From NCBI GenBank assembly GCA_026991575.1, contig JALXBF010000191.1, forward strand, positions 1 through 64,000: a DNA stretch of 64,000 nucleotides, read 5' to 3'. Position 1 is the first letter of the stretch, and each line of letters begins with the position of its first letter. Below, in pieces: positions 45,159 through 53,711 of the stretch. Below the pieces are notes generated by a model. It saw only the letters and a list, made by a program, of their open reading frames with translations. It did not search any database and had not been told where the DNA came from. Both the position numbers and the translations under genes were made by a program. Origin of the DNA: Planctomycetota bacterium. Its GTDB lineage: Bacteria; Planctomycetota; Planctomycetia; JALXBF01.

Positions 45159-45339
45159 TCTGGTCCGCCCACCTACCTCTTCCAGCTGCCCACTCCGGGG
45201 CCTGCCACATCCGCAGCCAGACTCCGCAGCGGCCACGGGCCGTAGGTCTCGCTTGACGTGCGCCGATAAGATTGGTTCGACGATCCTCGGCGGTTTGTGC
45301 GTGTTAGGCGGACCGTTGGCCGAGACGGAGACCGGACCG

Positions 45340-46461
45340 ATGACCACTGGGGGCGCCGACGTTTCTGGTCGTTACCCCTCCTGGCCGACCCACGGGCGGG
45401 AGGGGGCCAACACGGTGTTGCAGGAGCTGGCCGATGCGGTACGCACCGCCCAGTCGCTGTTCTGTACGGCCCGAGACGTGGAGCGGCTACTAGCCGCGTT
45501 GCAGGTCACGGGAAACGTCTGGGAGCTAGCGCAGCGGAGTGCCGTGCCACTGCTGGTCCTGTACCAGTTGCTGGAGTTGCTCCGGTCGCGCCGCTACGTG
45601 CGGTATGACGGCGAGCGGATCGAGCTTACCGAGCACGGCCAGCGGTTGTGCCAGGACGCGCACATCGCCCCTCAGCGGGTCATCCGGTGTCCGCGCTGTT
45701 CCGGTAGGGGCGTGGACCTGAGCGTGCTCGCCGACGTGCGCGAACGATTCGCTCGAATTGCCGCGAACCGGCCCACCGCCGTCCGTCGTTACGACCAGGC
45801 TTACATGGTTGAAGACGCCACGCTGGCACGCGTTGCGTTCCTGTGGGGCCAGGGTGACCTGACCGGCAAGGAGCTGCTCATCATCGGTGACGATGACCTG
45901 GTCAGCGTCGCTGCGGCCCTGACGCGTGAGCCGGCACGCGTGGTGGTGCTGGAGGTGGATCAACGCCTGATCGACTTCATCAACGACGTGGCACGGGCTC
46001 AGGATCTGGCAATCGAGGCAGTGGCATACGATGTCTGCCAACCGCTACCTGAGCCGTACCGGCATCGGTTCGACACGTTCGTGTGCGACCCATCCGAAAG
46101 TTTTGGCGGCCTGACGGCGTTCCTGGCACGATGCCTGCTGGGGCTCCGGGGGCAGGGGGCAGCGGGTGTGTTCGGGTTGAGCCGGCACGAGGCGTCGCTG
46201 CAGAAGTGGCACCGTTTGCAGCGCTGGCTGAACGAGCGAAGTGCCGTGATCACCGAGATTCGCAGCGACTTCAGCCAGTACCAGAACTGGCCCTACGTCG
46301 AGGAAATGAAAGCCTGGGCATTCCTTCCGATCCGCGTCCACCCGGAGAAACCCTGGTATCAGTCGAGCCTGATCCGTGTCGAACTGCTCGACCGGCCGCA
46401 AATTGCCAACGAGCCACTTTCGCCTGAGATCTTCATGGACGAAGAAGCTGCGACGTTCTGA
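45340..46461 (+). CDS. bpsA: BpsA-like branched-chain polyamine synthase (DUF43 family)
   Basis: A 373-aa protein. A winged-helix-like N-terminal domain (about 10-105) with a Cys pair (CPRCSGRG near 117) leads to an aminopropyltransferase-like catalytic domain. Signature blocks are GDDDLVSVAAA at about 183-193, AVAYDVCQPLPEP near 228 and FVCDPSESFGGL near 247, where the Asp residues would form the active site, as in the Thermococcus and Thermus enzymes. The family transfers aminopropyl groups from decarboxylated SAM to the inner nitrogen of spermidine, giving N4-branched polyamines used by thermophiles. The ATG at 45340 is the chosen start (GGAG nine bases upstream). The frame opens earlier at a TTG. 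metK is in this window. speD and speE are not. Confidence 0.82.
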   Translation: MTTGGADVSGRYPSWPTHGREGANTVLQELADAVRTAQSLFCTARDVERLLAALQVTGNVWELAQRSAVPLLVLYQLLELLRSRRYVRYDGERIELTEHGQRLCQDAHIAPQRVIRCPRCSGRGVDLSVLADVRERFARIAANRPTAVRRYDQAYMVEDATLARVAFLWGQGDLTGKELLIIGDDDLVSVAAALTREPARVVVLEVDQRLIDFINDVARAQDLAIEAVAYDVCQPLPEPYRHRFDTFVCDPSESFGGLTAFLARCLLGLRGQGAAGVFGLSRHEASLQKWHRLQRWLNERSAVITEIRSDFSQYQNWPYVEEMKAWAFLPIRVHPEKPWYQSSLIRVELLDRPQIANEPLSPEIFMDEEAATF

Positions 46462-46515
46462 GGGCAAGTGGCCACAACACTTGCAGTTCGGTCTGGCGGC
46501 TGTAGCGGAGGGGGG

Positions 46516-47484
46516 CTAGCGGGTGCTCAGATTGGGTTCCCAGCGCGTGTTGTCGGCCAGCGTGGTCCCGGGCGGCAAGTAGGCGAAGGGCCCAATCGTG
46601 CAGCCACGGCCGATCATGGCTGGCCCGTCGAGGTACGAGAAGGGCAAGATGACGGTGTCCGGCCCGATCTCGACTCTTGCATCGATGTAGACGGTGTGCG
46701 GGTCCAGGATGGTCACGCCCTGGTCGTGCCAGTGTCCTATGATCCGGTCCTGCATGATGCGATGGGCCCGAGCGAGTTCGCGGCGGCTGTTAACGCCAAG
46801 GGCTTCCAGTTCGGAGAAAGCGGCCACTGCAAGCACCGTCGCACCGTTATCCTGCAGGATGGCCGGACAGTCCGTCAGGTACAGCTCGCCTTGTTGGTTA
46901 TCGGGACGCAACTTCTCCAGCGCCCCCAGCAGCTGCCGCGCATCGAAAGCATAGATGCTTGTGTTGATCTCGCGGATCTTCTTCTCTTGCTCGTCTGCAT
47001 CCGCCTCCTCCACGATCCGCTCGAACCCGCCGCCGGCATCGCGCACAATACGACCCAGGCCTGACGGGTCGGTCACGTGGGCCGTGCCGATGGCGCAGGC
47101 AGCTGATGCCTGCTCAAATGATTGCATGAGCCGCTCGATGCTCCCAGCCGTGATCAGCGGCATGTCACCGGCAAGTACCAGCACGGGTCCATCATGCCGC
47201 GCAAGAAACTCCCCCGCGCACGCCACCGCGTGCCCGGTGCCAAGCTGTTGCTCCTGGTGCACGAACCGCAACCCGGGCCGGTGTGCAAGGTACCGCTTCA
47301 CCTGATCGGCCCCGAAGCCGACTACCAGGCAGATGTTCTCATCGGGTACACCGACCTGCGTGACCACGTCCAGCACATAGTCGATGAGCGCCCGGCCGCA
47401 GAGTCGGTGCAGGACCTTGGGCACCGACGTCTTCATCCGCTTGCTCTTTCCCGCAGCAAGGATCACCGCCCGCCACTGACTCAC
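46516..47484 (-). CDS. GlmU-like UDP-GlcNAc pyrophosphorylase, short form
   Basis: A 322-aa protein. The N-terminus carries the uridylyltransferase motif LAAGKSKRMKTSVPKVLH (about 9-26), then QEQQLGTGHAV near 80, LAGDMPLIT near 104 and the Asn/Gly-rich substrate loop. It ends soon after a few hexapeptide repeats (about 270-315, EIGPDTVILPFSYLDG). Full-length GlmU is about 450 aa with a long left-handed beta-helix acetyltransferase, so most of the acetyltransferase half is missing. The start is GTG at 47484 with GGAGG upstream. It probably makes UDP-GlcNAc from GlcNAc-1-phosphate. Confidence 0.87.
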   Translation of the reverse strand: MSQWRAVILAAGKSKRMKTSVPKVLHRLCGRALIDYVLDVVTQVGVPDENICLVVGFGADQVKRYLAHRPGLRFVHQEQQLGTGHAVACAGEFLARHDGPVLVLAGDMPLITAGSIERLMQSFEQASAACAIGTAHVTDPSGLGRIVRDAGGGFERIVEEADADEQEKKIREINTSIYAFDARQLLGALEKLRPDNQQGELYLTDCPAILQDNGATVLAVAAFSELEALGVNSRRELARAHRIMQDRIIGHWHDQGVTILDPHTVYIDARVEIGPDTVILPFSYLDGPAMIGRGCTIGPFAYLPPGTTLADNTRWEPNLSTR

Positions 47485-47632
47485 TCGCTTGCCTCCTGAG
47501 AAGACGTTCCCATCAGAATCTGCAAGGGGCTACCCGGTTACCCGGCCCGGTGGTCGTCGGTTGGCCAGGTTCCGGACTGCTCCCTGGGTTCGGAGAGATC
47601 ATTCTCGAGAACACAGTTGCCGCAGGGGCGGT

Positions 47633-49594
47633 TCAGCGACAGCCGGCGCGCGTGGTGCCGAGCCGGTCCGTTAGGTCCATGCCGGTCGTGCTGCCACAGC
47701 GTTCGCCGTAGTGTTCCCACCATAGCTGGAACATGATCAGCGTCCACAACTGCTTACGATAGTTGGCTCGACGTGCCCAGTGCAGTTTCAGTAGCTGTTG
47801 CACGTAGTCCGCGTTGAACAGGCCCTGGCGGCGTAACCGATCGGTGCTGAGCAGTTCCTCGGCCAGTGGCCGTAACTGTTCACAGAGCCACCGTGCCACC
47901 GGAATGCCAAACCCCTTCTTTTTTCGCTGCAGGACTGCATGCGGAAGCCGCTCGCGCAATGCCAGCTTCAGCAACCACTTCGTGCACCGACCACGCAGCT
48001 TGAACCGGCCCGGGAGGCGGTTGAGAAAGAGCACCAGTTCCGGATCGAGGAACGGGGCACGCACCTCGAGGCTGGTGGCCATGCTTGCCCGATCGGCCTT
48101 GGTAAGAATGTCCTCGGCCAGGTACGTGTCCTGATACAGAGCCAGCAACTGATTGGTCGGGTCGTCTCCCCGCGCCAGCGTGCGTGCCACGTGTCGGATT
48201 TCGCGTTCCGGCAGTGCCGGATCTAACTCTGCCAGGAGATCCGGCGTCAGCAGCTTCAGACGGTCAACCAGCCGGAACGATCCCAGCCACCAGAGGTGGG
48301 TCACGGCGGTATCGTTGTCCAGGCCGCGGAAGAACTGCTTGATCACAAAGTCGGTGCTGAAGTTGGCATGGCTGACGGGCAGAAGGCCGGCTGCCTGCGC
48401 GCAAAGCCGCCGCAGGACAGCGGGCGCGCGCCGCGCCACTCTAGCAGCCTGCTCGGCGACGAACGTCGGATAGCCGGCCAGTAGCTCATCGCCACCGTCG
48501 CCCGCCAGACACACGGTGACGTGTTCGCGGGCGAACCGGCTCAAGAGGTGTGTGGGCAGCACGGACGCGTCACCGAACGGCTCATCCAGATAGGCTGCCA
48601 TGGCCGGGAGCACGCGGAGGAGCTCGTCGATGTCGAAAATCCGTTCGTGGTGGCTTGTGCCGAAATGGTTTGCCACGGTCCTTGCCCATGCCGACTCATC
48701 GTACGACGGGTCCGTGAACCCGATCGTGAAGGTTTTCAGCTGGGTTTGCGGGGCGACCTCGGCCATTGCGGCAATGACCGCGGCCGAGTCGATGCCTCCG
48801 CTGAGAAATGCGCCCAGAGGGACATCGCTCATGAGGCGGCGGCGCACAGACGCGGTGAGCCGGTGCCAGAGTTCCTCGGCAAGCTCCTCATCGCTCGCGG
48901 TAGGCTCGTTTCCAGTGTGCTCGGGCCAGGCTGCTACGTACGGCCGGATCTGTGCGTCCCCGCCGTGCCAGCGGAGCACGTGTCCGCGGCGCAGCTTGTA
49001 CACGCCGCGAAAGATCGTCCACGGTGCCGGCACGTACTCGAACGCCAGGTAGCGGAGCAGACCGGCCGGATCGAGCGTCGTTACCAACTCGGGGTGTCGC
49101 AGCAGCGCTTTGATTTCCGAACCGAAGACGATACCACTGCCAAGGCGGGCCCAGTACAGTGGCTTCTGGCCCATACGGTCGCGAGCCAGCAGGAGCTGCT
49201 GACGTTGGCTGTCCCAGACGGCCAGGGCGAACATGCCGTTGAGCCGTTCAACGAACTCGGCCCCTTCTTCCTCATAGAGGTGTGGGATCACTTCCGCGTC
49301 GCTTCCGCTGCGCAGCCGGTGCCCGCGCCGCTGCAGCCACGCGCGCAGTTCGAGATGGTTGTACAGCTCCCCATTACAGAGCGCGATGACCGAGCCAGTC
49401 TCGTTTTGCACCGGCTGCCGGCCTCCCGCGACGTCGACGATAGCCAGCCGGCGCATGGCAAGTGCCGCCGGGCCGCCGCACCATATGCCTTCCTGGTCGG
49501 GACCACGGGCCCGCAAGGTCTCGTTCATCGAACGGACCACCACCGGGCTGGCTCGTTCGCCGCCGGCGAGAACGTAGCCGCAGATGCCGCACAT
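47633..49594 (-). CDS. asnB: Asparagine synthase (glutamine-hydrolysing)
   Basis: A 653-aa protein with an N-terminal class II glutaminase domain (Cys2 nucleophile in MCGICGYVLAG, then LCNGELYNH near 71-79) and a C-terminal ATP-pyrophosphatase synthetase domain (SGGIDSAAVIAAMAE near 270, CLAGDGGDELLAGYPTF near 365, KADRASMATSLEVRAPFLD near 500). It makes asparagine from aspartate, or in capsule clusters amidates sugars or peptides. Here the gene is next to the GlmU-like gene, same strand, and a housekeeping role is likeliest. It is longer than E. coli AsnB (554 aa). Confidence 0.92.
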   Translation of the reverse strand: MCGICGYVLAGGERASPVVVRSMNETLRARGPDQEGIWCGGPAALAMRRLAIVDVAGGRQPVQNETGSVIALCNGELYNHLELRAWLQRRGHRLRSGSDAEVIPHLYEEEGAEFVERLNGMFALAVWDSQRQQLLLARDRMGQKPLYWARLGSGIVFGSEIKALLRHPELVTTLDPAGLLRYLAFEYVPAPWTIFRGVYKLRRGHVLRWHGGDAQIRPYVAAWPEHTGNEPTASDEELAEELWHRLTASVRRRLMSDVPLGAFLSGGIDSAAVIAAMAEVAPQTQLKTFTIGFTDPSYDESAWARTVANHFGTSHHERIFDIDELLRVLPAMAAYLDEPFGDASVLPTHLLSRFAREHVTVCLAGDGGDELLAGYPTFVAEQAARVARRAPAVLRRLCAQAAGLLPVSHANFSTDFVIKQFFRGLDNDTAVTHLWWLGSFRLVDRLKLLTPDLLAELDPALPEREIRHVARTLARGDDPTNQLLALYQDTYLAEDILTKADRASMATSLEVRAPFLDPELVLFLNRLPGRFKLRGRCTKWLLKLALRERLPHAVLQRKKKGFGIPVARWLCEQLRPLAEELLSTDRLRRQGLFNADYVQQLLKLHWARRANYRKQLWTLIMFQLWWEHYGERCGSTTGMDLTDRLGTTRAGCR

Positions 49595-49761
49595 AGGCCG
49601 TTGGGAAGCCGAAACGTGTGGTTAAGTCTGCTGTTTTTATGATTGCTGTCGCCGCTAAGTTCTCCGTACCGGAGTGGCCCGGCTGCACCGGTGAGGCGCA
49701 GAGCCGGGTAGAATGAGTGCGTACGGCTCTGCCGGGCTCGAGCGCGATTCGGGTGGCGTCC

Positions 49762-50484
49762 ATGCGCATCTTGGTCATCGCCGACATCCACGGGAACTGG
49801 CCTGCACTGGAGGCGATCGTCTCGAAAGAGTCGTTCGATTGCTGCTGGTGCCTGGGGGACTTGGTCGACTACGGTCCGTTTGGTGCCGAGTGCGTCGATT
49901 GGGCGCGTGAACACTGCACCTATGTGGTCCGTGGCAATCACGACCACGCGGTTGCACAGTTCGTGAACGGCCGCGGCGAAGACGGGTACCGGTACCTGGC
50001 GCGGGTAACGCGGGAGCTGATGTGGCAGCAGCTTTCTGGCGACCAGATCCGCTATCTGGCGCGTCTGCCCGTTTCGCTCGACGTCACCCTGAACCAGCGC
50101 ATCGTCCACCTCTACCACGCCACGCCACGCGACGCCATGGACGAGTATCTCGGCCCGGATGAGCAGACCTGGCAGGAGCGGGTCAGTGCCCTGCGCGGCC
50201 AGCTGCTGTGCGTCGGCCATACTCACTTGCCCTTCCTGTTGCGGGTGGGTGAACGGATGGTGCTGAATCCCGGCAGCGTCGGTCAGCCGCGTGACGGCGA
50301 TCCACGCGCGTCGTATGCCATCATCGAAGATGGACGGATCGAGTTGCACCGCGTGGAATACCGGGTCGATCTCATGGTCGATGCCATCCGTGCGACCGAC
50401 TGGCCCGAGCGCGCCAAGGAGTGGCTGGCTGCGGTCTTGCAGCACGGCGGCCTGAGGCCGGCCTTGAGCCAGCTGCGCCCGTGA
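49762..50484 (+). CDS. Calcineurin-like phosphoesterase (YfcE/MJ0936-like)
   Basis: A 240-aa metallophosphoesterase. Motifs are IADIHGNWPAL at about 6-16, GDLVDYGP at about 34, GNHDHAV near 56, and the C-terminal GHTHLPF near 155 followed by NPGSVGQPRDGDP. The metal ligands are all in place. It hydrolyses phosphoesters, possibly cyclic nucleotides or ADP-ribose-like molecules, in the cytosol. The ATG at 49762 is chosen over an earlier one because the conserved domain starts right there. Divergent from asnB, convergent with the cvpA-like gene. Confidence 0.88.
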   Translation: MRILVIADIHGNWPALEAIVSKESFDCCWCLGDLVDYGPFGAECVDWAREHCTYVVRGNHDHAVAQFVNGRGEDGYRYLARVTRELMWQQLSGDQIRYLARLPVSLDVTLNQRIVHLYHATPRDAMDEYLGPDEQTWQERVSALRGQLLCVGHTHLPFLLRVGERMVLNPGSVGQPRDGDPRASYAIIEDGRIELHRVEYRVDLMVDAIRATDWPERAKEWLAAVLQHGGLRPALSQLRP

Positions 50485-50509
50485 CCGGCGCAGCGCGACC
50501 GGACCGCTT

Positions 50510-51079
50510 TCACCTGCCGCGCAGGAACAGACCCGGTGCTGGGGGAGCCAGACGCGCATGGTCCGGGTGCTGGGTCGCGGCGGACCGGACCATCCGCACA
50601 GCCAGCATAAACCGCTGCACAGTGCGTTCCGGCAGGTAGGGCATCGCCGCTGCAGCGGCCCGATACGCGACCCGACTTGTCAACGTCTGACGCACTGGAG
50701 CGGATGGGTCGGTGGATGCGTAGCAAATGATGAGCGTGATGGCCAGCGCAAGCAGCGTCCCTTCGCACAACCCCCACACAAAGCCCAGATGACGGTCAAA
50801 ACTTTCCAGGCCGGCGCGCCGCAGCAGACGGCGACATGCATTGGCTGCCACGTACGTGAACAACGCACCGATCGCGTACAACACAACACCCGCAACCAGC
50901 TTATTCCAGGGGGGCGTCAGACTGACGGTCGCTGCCGCCGTGTCCAGATACAGGTACACGAGCATGCCACCCACGAGGAAGGCGCCCAGGTGCGCAAGCT
51001 GCCACAACAGACCGCGCCAGCTGCTGAAGATCGCCACGCCCAGAACCAGGGCTAGCATGGACCAGTCGTATCCGACCAT
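50510..51079 (-). CDS. CvpA-family membrane protein
   Basis: A 189-aa protein with four predicted membrane helices in the first 130 residues (WSMLALVLGVAIFSSW, AHLGAFLVGGMLVYLY, LVAGVVLYAIGALFTYVAA, GTLLALAITLIICYA) and a soluble C-terminal part. The layout, with a Gly-rich FVWGLCEGTLLAL block, matches CvpA. Members affect envelope properties or protein secretion in other bacteria, and their role here is unclear. The ATG at 51079 has GGGGAAA upstream. Divergent from the second FHA gene. Confidence 0.78.
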   Translation of the reverse strand: MVGYDWSMLALVLGVAIFSSWRGLLWQLAHLGAFLVGGMLVYLYLDTAAATVSLTPPWNKLVAGVVLYAIGALFTYVAANACRRLLRRAGLESFDRHLGFVWGLCEGTLLALAITLIICYASTDPSAPVRQTLTSRVAYRAAAAAMPYLPERTVQRFMLAVRMVRSAATQHPDHARLAPPAPGLFLRGR

Positions 51080-51260
51080 TCTGTTTCCCCGATTGGCCCG
51101 CAGACAGGGGGAGATGACCACCGTCTGCGACACCACCATGCTGACATGTGCTCAGAAACCCCCGTCACACGGCATCGACGTGCCTCTCAACCATAGGGCC
51201 CGGCGCGAATCGGGGCAAGTCGTGCGTGGACCTCGGCCGGGTCCGTTCTGTGCAACTCGT

Positions 51261-51266
51261 TATAAT
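51261..51266 (+). promoter_or_regulatory. Candidate -10 box of the second FHA gene
   Basis: TATAAT stands 35 bases before the start codon. A matching -35 hexamer is not evident. Confidence 0.45.
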
Positions 51267-51300
51267 CCAAAGGGATGGCTCCTCTGGGGAGGACGGCGCC

Positions 51301-51810
51301 ATGAACGTTTCACTGACCGTCATGGGAGGCAAGCACAACGGGCGGGTGATTCCGGTCAACGTGCCGGAGTTTCGCATCGGACGCGATCGGCAGTGTCATC
51401 TTCGGCCGAACAGTCCGGACGTCAGCCGGTTTCACTGTGCCATTGTCCGTCGACCTGGTGGCGTATTCATCAAGGACTTTGGCAGCAAGAACGGCACGAT
51501 TGTTAATCAGCGCGTGCTCGTCGGCGGTGAGCTCCAGCTACAGGACGGCGACGTCATCGAAGTTGGTCGACTGGCATTTCTGGTTACGATCGAGCTGCCG
51601 GCGGCGGTTGCCGAAGAGCCTGCCGCTGAGGCGGCGGACGTCACGCCGGTTGCGCCGGGCGAGTCCCAGGTGATCGATGTGCTGGGCAGCGCAAGCGAAC
51701 CGACTGGCGAAGAGACGGTGATGATTCAGACGGAGGCAATCACCGGCGCGCCACCGGCCACGCAGCGCCCGCCGGACTCGGGCCCCATCTGGCTGGAAAC
51801 CACGCCGTGA
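51301..51810 (+). CDS. FHA-domain protein (second)
   Basis: A 169-aa protein whose first 100 residues are one FHA domain (GRDRQCHLRPNSPDVSRFHC near 27-46, DFGSKNGTIVNQRVL near 60-74). The acidic, Ala/Glu/Pro-rich C-terminus (about 102-169) looks disordered. The fold closely resembles the first FHA protein (same GKxxGxxIPxxxPxFxxGR opening), so the two are likely paralogues. The start at ATG 51301 follows GGGGAGG by eight bases. The N-terminal open frame further upstream is not protein-like. Confidence 0.88.
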   Translation: MNVSLTVMGGKHNGRVIPVNVPEFRIGRDRQCHLRPNSPDVSRFHCAIVRRPGGVFIKDFGSKNGTIVNQRVLVGGELQLQDGDVIEVGRLAFLVTIELPAAVAEEPAAEAADVTPVAPGESQVIDVLGSASEPTGEETVMIQTEAITGAPPATQRPPDSGPIWLETTP

Positions 51811-51896
51811 GTGGCTACTGGACGCCGGGCAGAGGTGCTGAGCACCGATGCTCGGGGGGCCGGTCGTCGGTTGGCCGGCGGCAGCAGCAGCCGGTC

Positions 51897-53711
51897 TCAG
51901 AACGGCCAGATCATAGGGATCAGCACGACGGCGGCCAGCCACAGCAACACGTTCAGCGGTAGGCCGACGATGAGGAAATCGCGGAACTTGTACCCGCCCG
52001 GACCGTAGACGATCATGTTCGTCTGGTAGCCCACAGGGGAGGCGAAGCTGGCCGAGGCGGCCACCGCCAGAGCGATCAGGAACGGCTTGACGTCAACCCC
52101 TAGCTCAAGGGCGGCGTGGACGTAGATCGGGAACATCAGCGCTGCTGCCGCCGTGTTGGTGATCAACTCCGTGGCGACGACCGTCAGCGCGTACAGGGCG
52201 GCAAGCGTTACACGGGGCCCGAGCTGGCTGGTCACCGAGACGACGGCCGTGGCAGCGCGGTGGGCGAGGTGGCTCTGCTCTAGGGCAGCGGCTACGCCCA
52301 GAGCGGCCGCCACGGCAACGAGCATTTGCCAGTCGACGCTATAGCGAGCGTCCGTCAGCGAAATGCACCGCAGCGCGACCATGGCGCCCGCCGCCAGGAA
52401 CGCTGCCAACACCGGTGGCAGCAGGCCGGTGGTCATGGCGATGACCATGAGCGCGAACACGGCCAGCGCATGCGCGGTGCGATCGTAGCGGAACGGCCGG
52501 CTGCCGGCTACGTCACTGACCAGGTAGAAGTCAGGGTTGTTGCGGTGTGCCCGGGAGAAACCGGCGCCGACCTGCAGTAGCAGCGTGTCGCCGGGTCGGA
52601 GCACGATGTCACCGATCTTGGCCCGAATGCGCTCCCCGCTTCGGTGCACCGCTACAACGGCTGCGTTGTAAAGGGCGCGGAAGTTCGCCTCTCGGATCGT
52701 TAGCCCCACCAGCGGTGACGTCGGCGAGACTACCACCTCGCAAAGGCGACGGCCGCGTTGCGCTTGCGGCGTGACCACGTAGGACGAGTCTGCGGCGGGA
52801 GTCAGACCGGGGATCTTCTCAAGGTCCACGATCGTGCTGACAATGCCGGTGAACACCAGCCGATCGCCCGCTCGGATCGTCTCATCCGGACTGACCGGGG
52901 CGATGATCTTGCCTTCGCGTTCGATTTCGATCAGGAACAACCCGGGCAGGTGTCTTAGACCGGCTTCTTCGACTGTGGACCCTACCAGGTGGCAGTGGGG
53001 TTCGACGAGCATTTCGACCAGGTACTCGCGGCGCTGCTCACCGAGTTGTTCCATCAGCTCCTTTCGGCGCGGCAGCAGGCGGACACCAATGGTCAGAAGG
53101 TAGATGGTGCCAAGTAGCGCAAGCGGCACGCCGACCCATGTGATCTCGAACAAGCCCATGCCGCGTTCCATCTCGCCAAGGACCGCTTGAGGAAGTTGAT
53201 GGCTATCACCTGCACGGCGCATGAGGCCGTCCACGATCAGGTTGGTGCTCGTGCCGATCAGAGTGCAGATGCCGCCGAGAATCGCGAAGTACGAGACCGG
53301 AAGCAGCAGCCGCGATGGGCTGATGTGCCAGCGACGGCACCACTCCAGCACCATGGGCACGGTGAGCGAGACGACGGGGGTGTTGTTCACGAACGCAGAC
53401 GCCGGCAGCACGGCTAGGGCCAGTCGGAGCAGAGCGCGCCGTTCGCTGCGCACCGTGCCCAGCAGTCTGCGGCCAAGGTAGCTGAGAACACCGGTTTCCC
53501 GGAGCCCAGCAGCCACGACGAACAGGGCTCCGACCGTCAAGACGCCCGGGTTGGCAAAGCCACGGAACGCTTCGGACACGGTGATGACCCCGCAGGCCGC
53601 CAGCAGTACGGCCGTGCCCAGGAAAACGACGTCCGGGGGGGCCAGGTTTGCCAGCAGGCCCACGAGTCCGAAGGCCAGTACGACGATCGTTGTCACAGTC
53701 TCCCAGTCCAT
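51897..53711 (-). CDS. SLC13/DASS-family anion transporter with TrkA-C domains
   Basis: A 604-aa polytopic membrane protein. The N-terminal half has about six helices with ASAFVNNTPVVSLTVPMV near 100-117 and IGTSTNLIVDGLM near 155-167, which is the SLC13 motif. Two TrkA-C (RCK_C) domains occupy the middle (about 210-300 and 320-400). More helices follow, with the second NNT-like motif ITNTAAAALMFPI near 520-535. It probably takes up dicarboxylates, sulfate or citrate with sodium. TrkA-C insertion suggests control by nucleotides. It is convergent with the FHA gene. Confidence 0.9.
   Translation of the reverse strand: MDWETVTTIVVLAFGLVGLLANLAPPDVVFLGTAVLLAACGVITVSEAFRGFANPGVLTVGALFVVAAGLRETGVLSYLGRRLLGTVRSERRALLRLALAVLPASAFVNNTPVVSLTVPMVLEWCRRWHISPSRLLLPVSYFAILGGICTLIGTSTNLIVDGLMRRAGDSHQLPQAVLGEMERGMGLFEITWVGVPLALLGTIYLLTIGVRLLPRRKELMEQLGEQRREYLVEMLVEPHCHLVGSTVEEAGLRHLPGLFLIEIEREGKIIAPVSPDETIRAGDRLVFTGIVSTIVDLEKIPGLTPAADSSYVVTPQAQRGRRLCEVVVSPTSPLVGLTIREANFRALYNAAVVAVHRSGERIRAKIGDIVLRPGDTLLLQVGAGFSRAHRNNPDFYLVSDVAGSRPFRYDRTAHALAVFALMVIAMTTGLLPPVLAAFLAAGAMVALRCISLTDARYSVDWQMLVAVAAALGVAAALEQSHLAHRAATAVVSVTSQLGPRVTLAALYALTVVATELITNTAAAALMFPIYVHAALELGVDVKPFLIALAVAASASFASPVGYQTNMIVYGPGGYKFRDFLIVGLPLNVLLWLAAVVLIPMIWPF

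Noticed and set aside
44022-45347. Antisense frame across the kinase gene (441 codons)
   Set aside because: Antisense shadow. All kinase motifs are on the + strand.
48521-49642. Long antisense frame inside asnB (373 codons)
   Set aside because: Same reason: antisense shadow of a clear conserved gene.
49525-50559. Antisense frame across the phosphoesterase gene (344 codons)
   Set aside because: Antisense shadow. Metal-binding motifs of the phosphoesterase are on the + strand.
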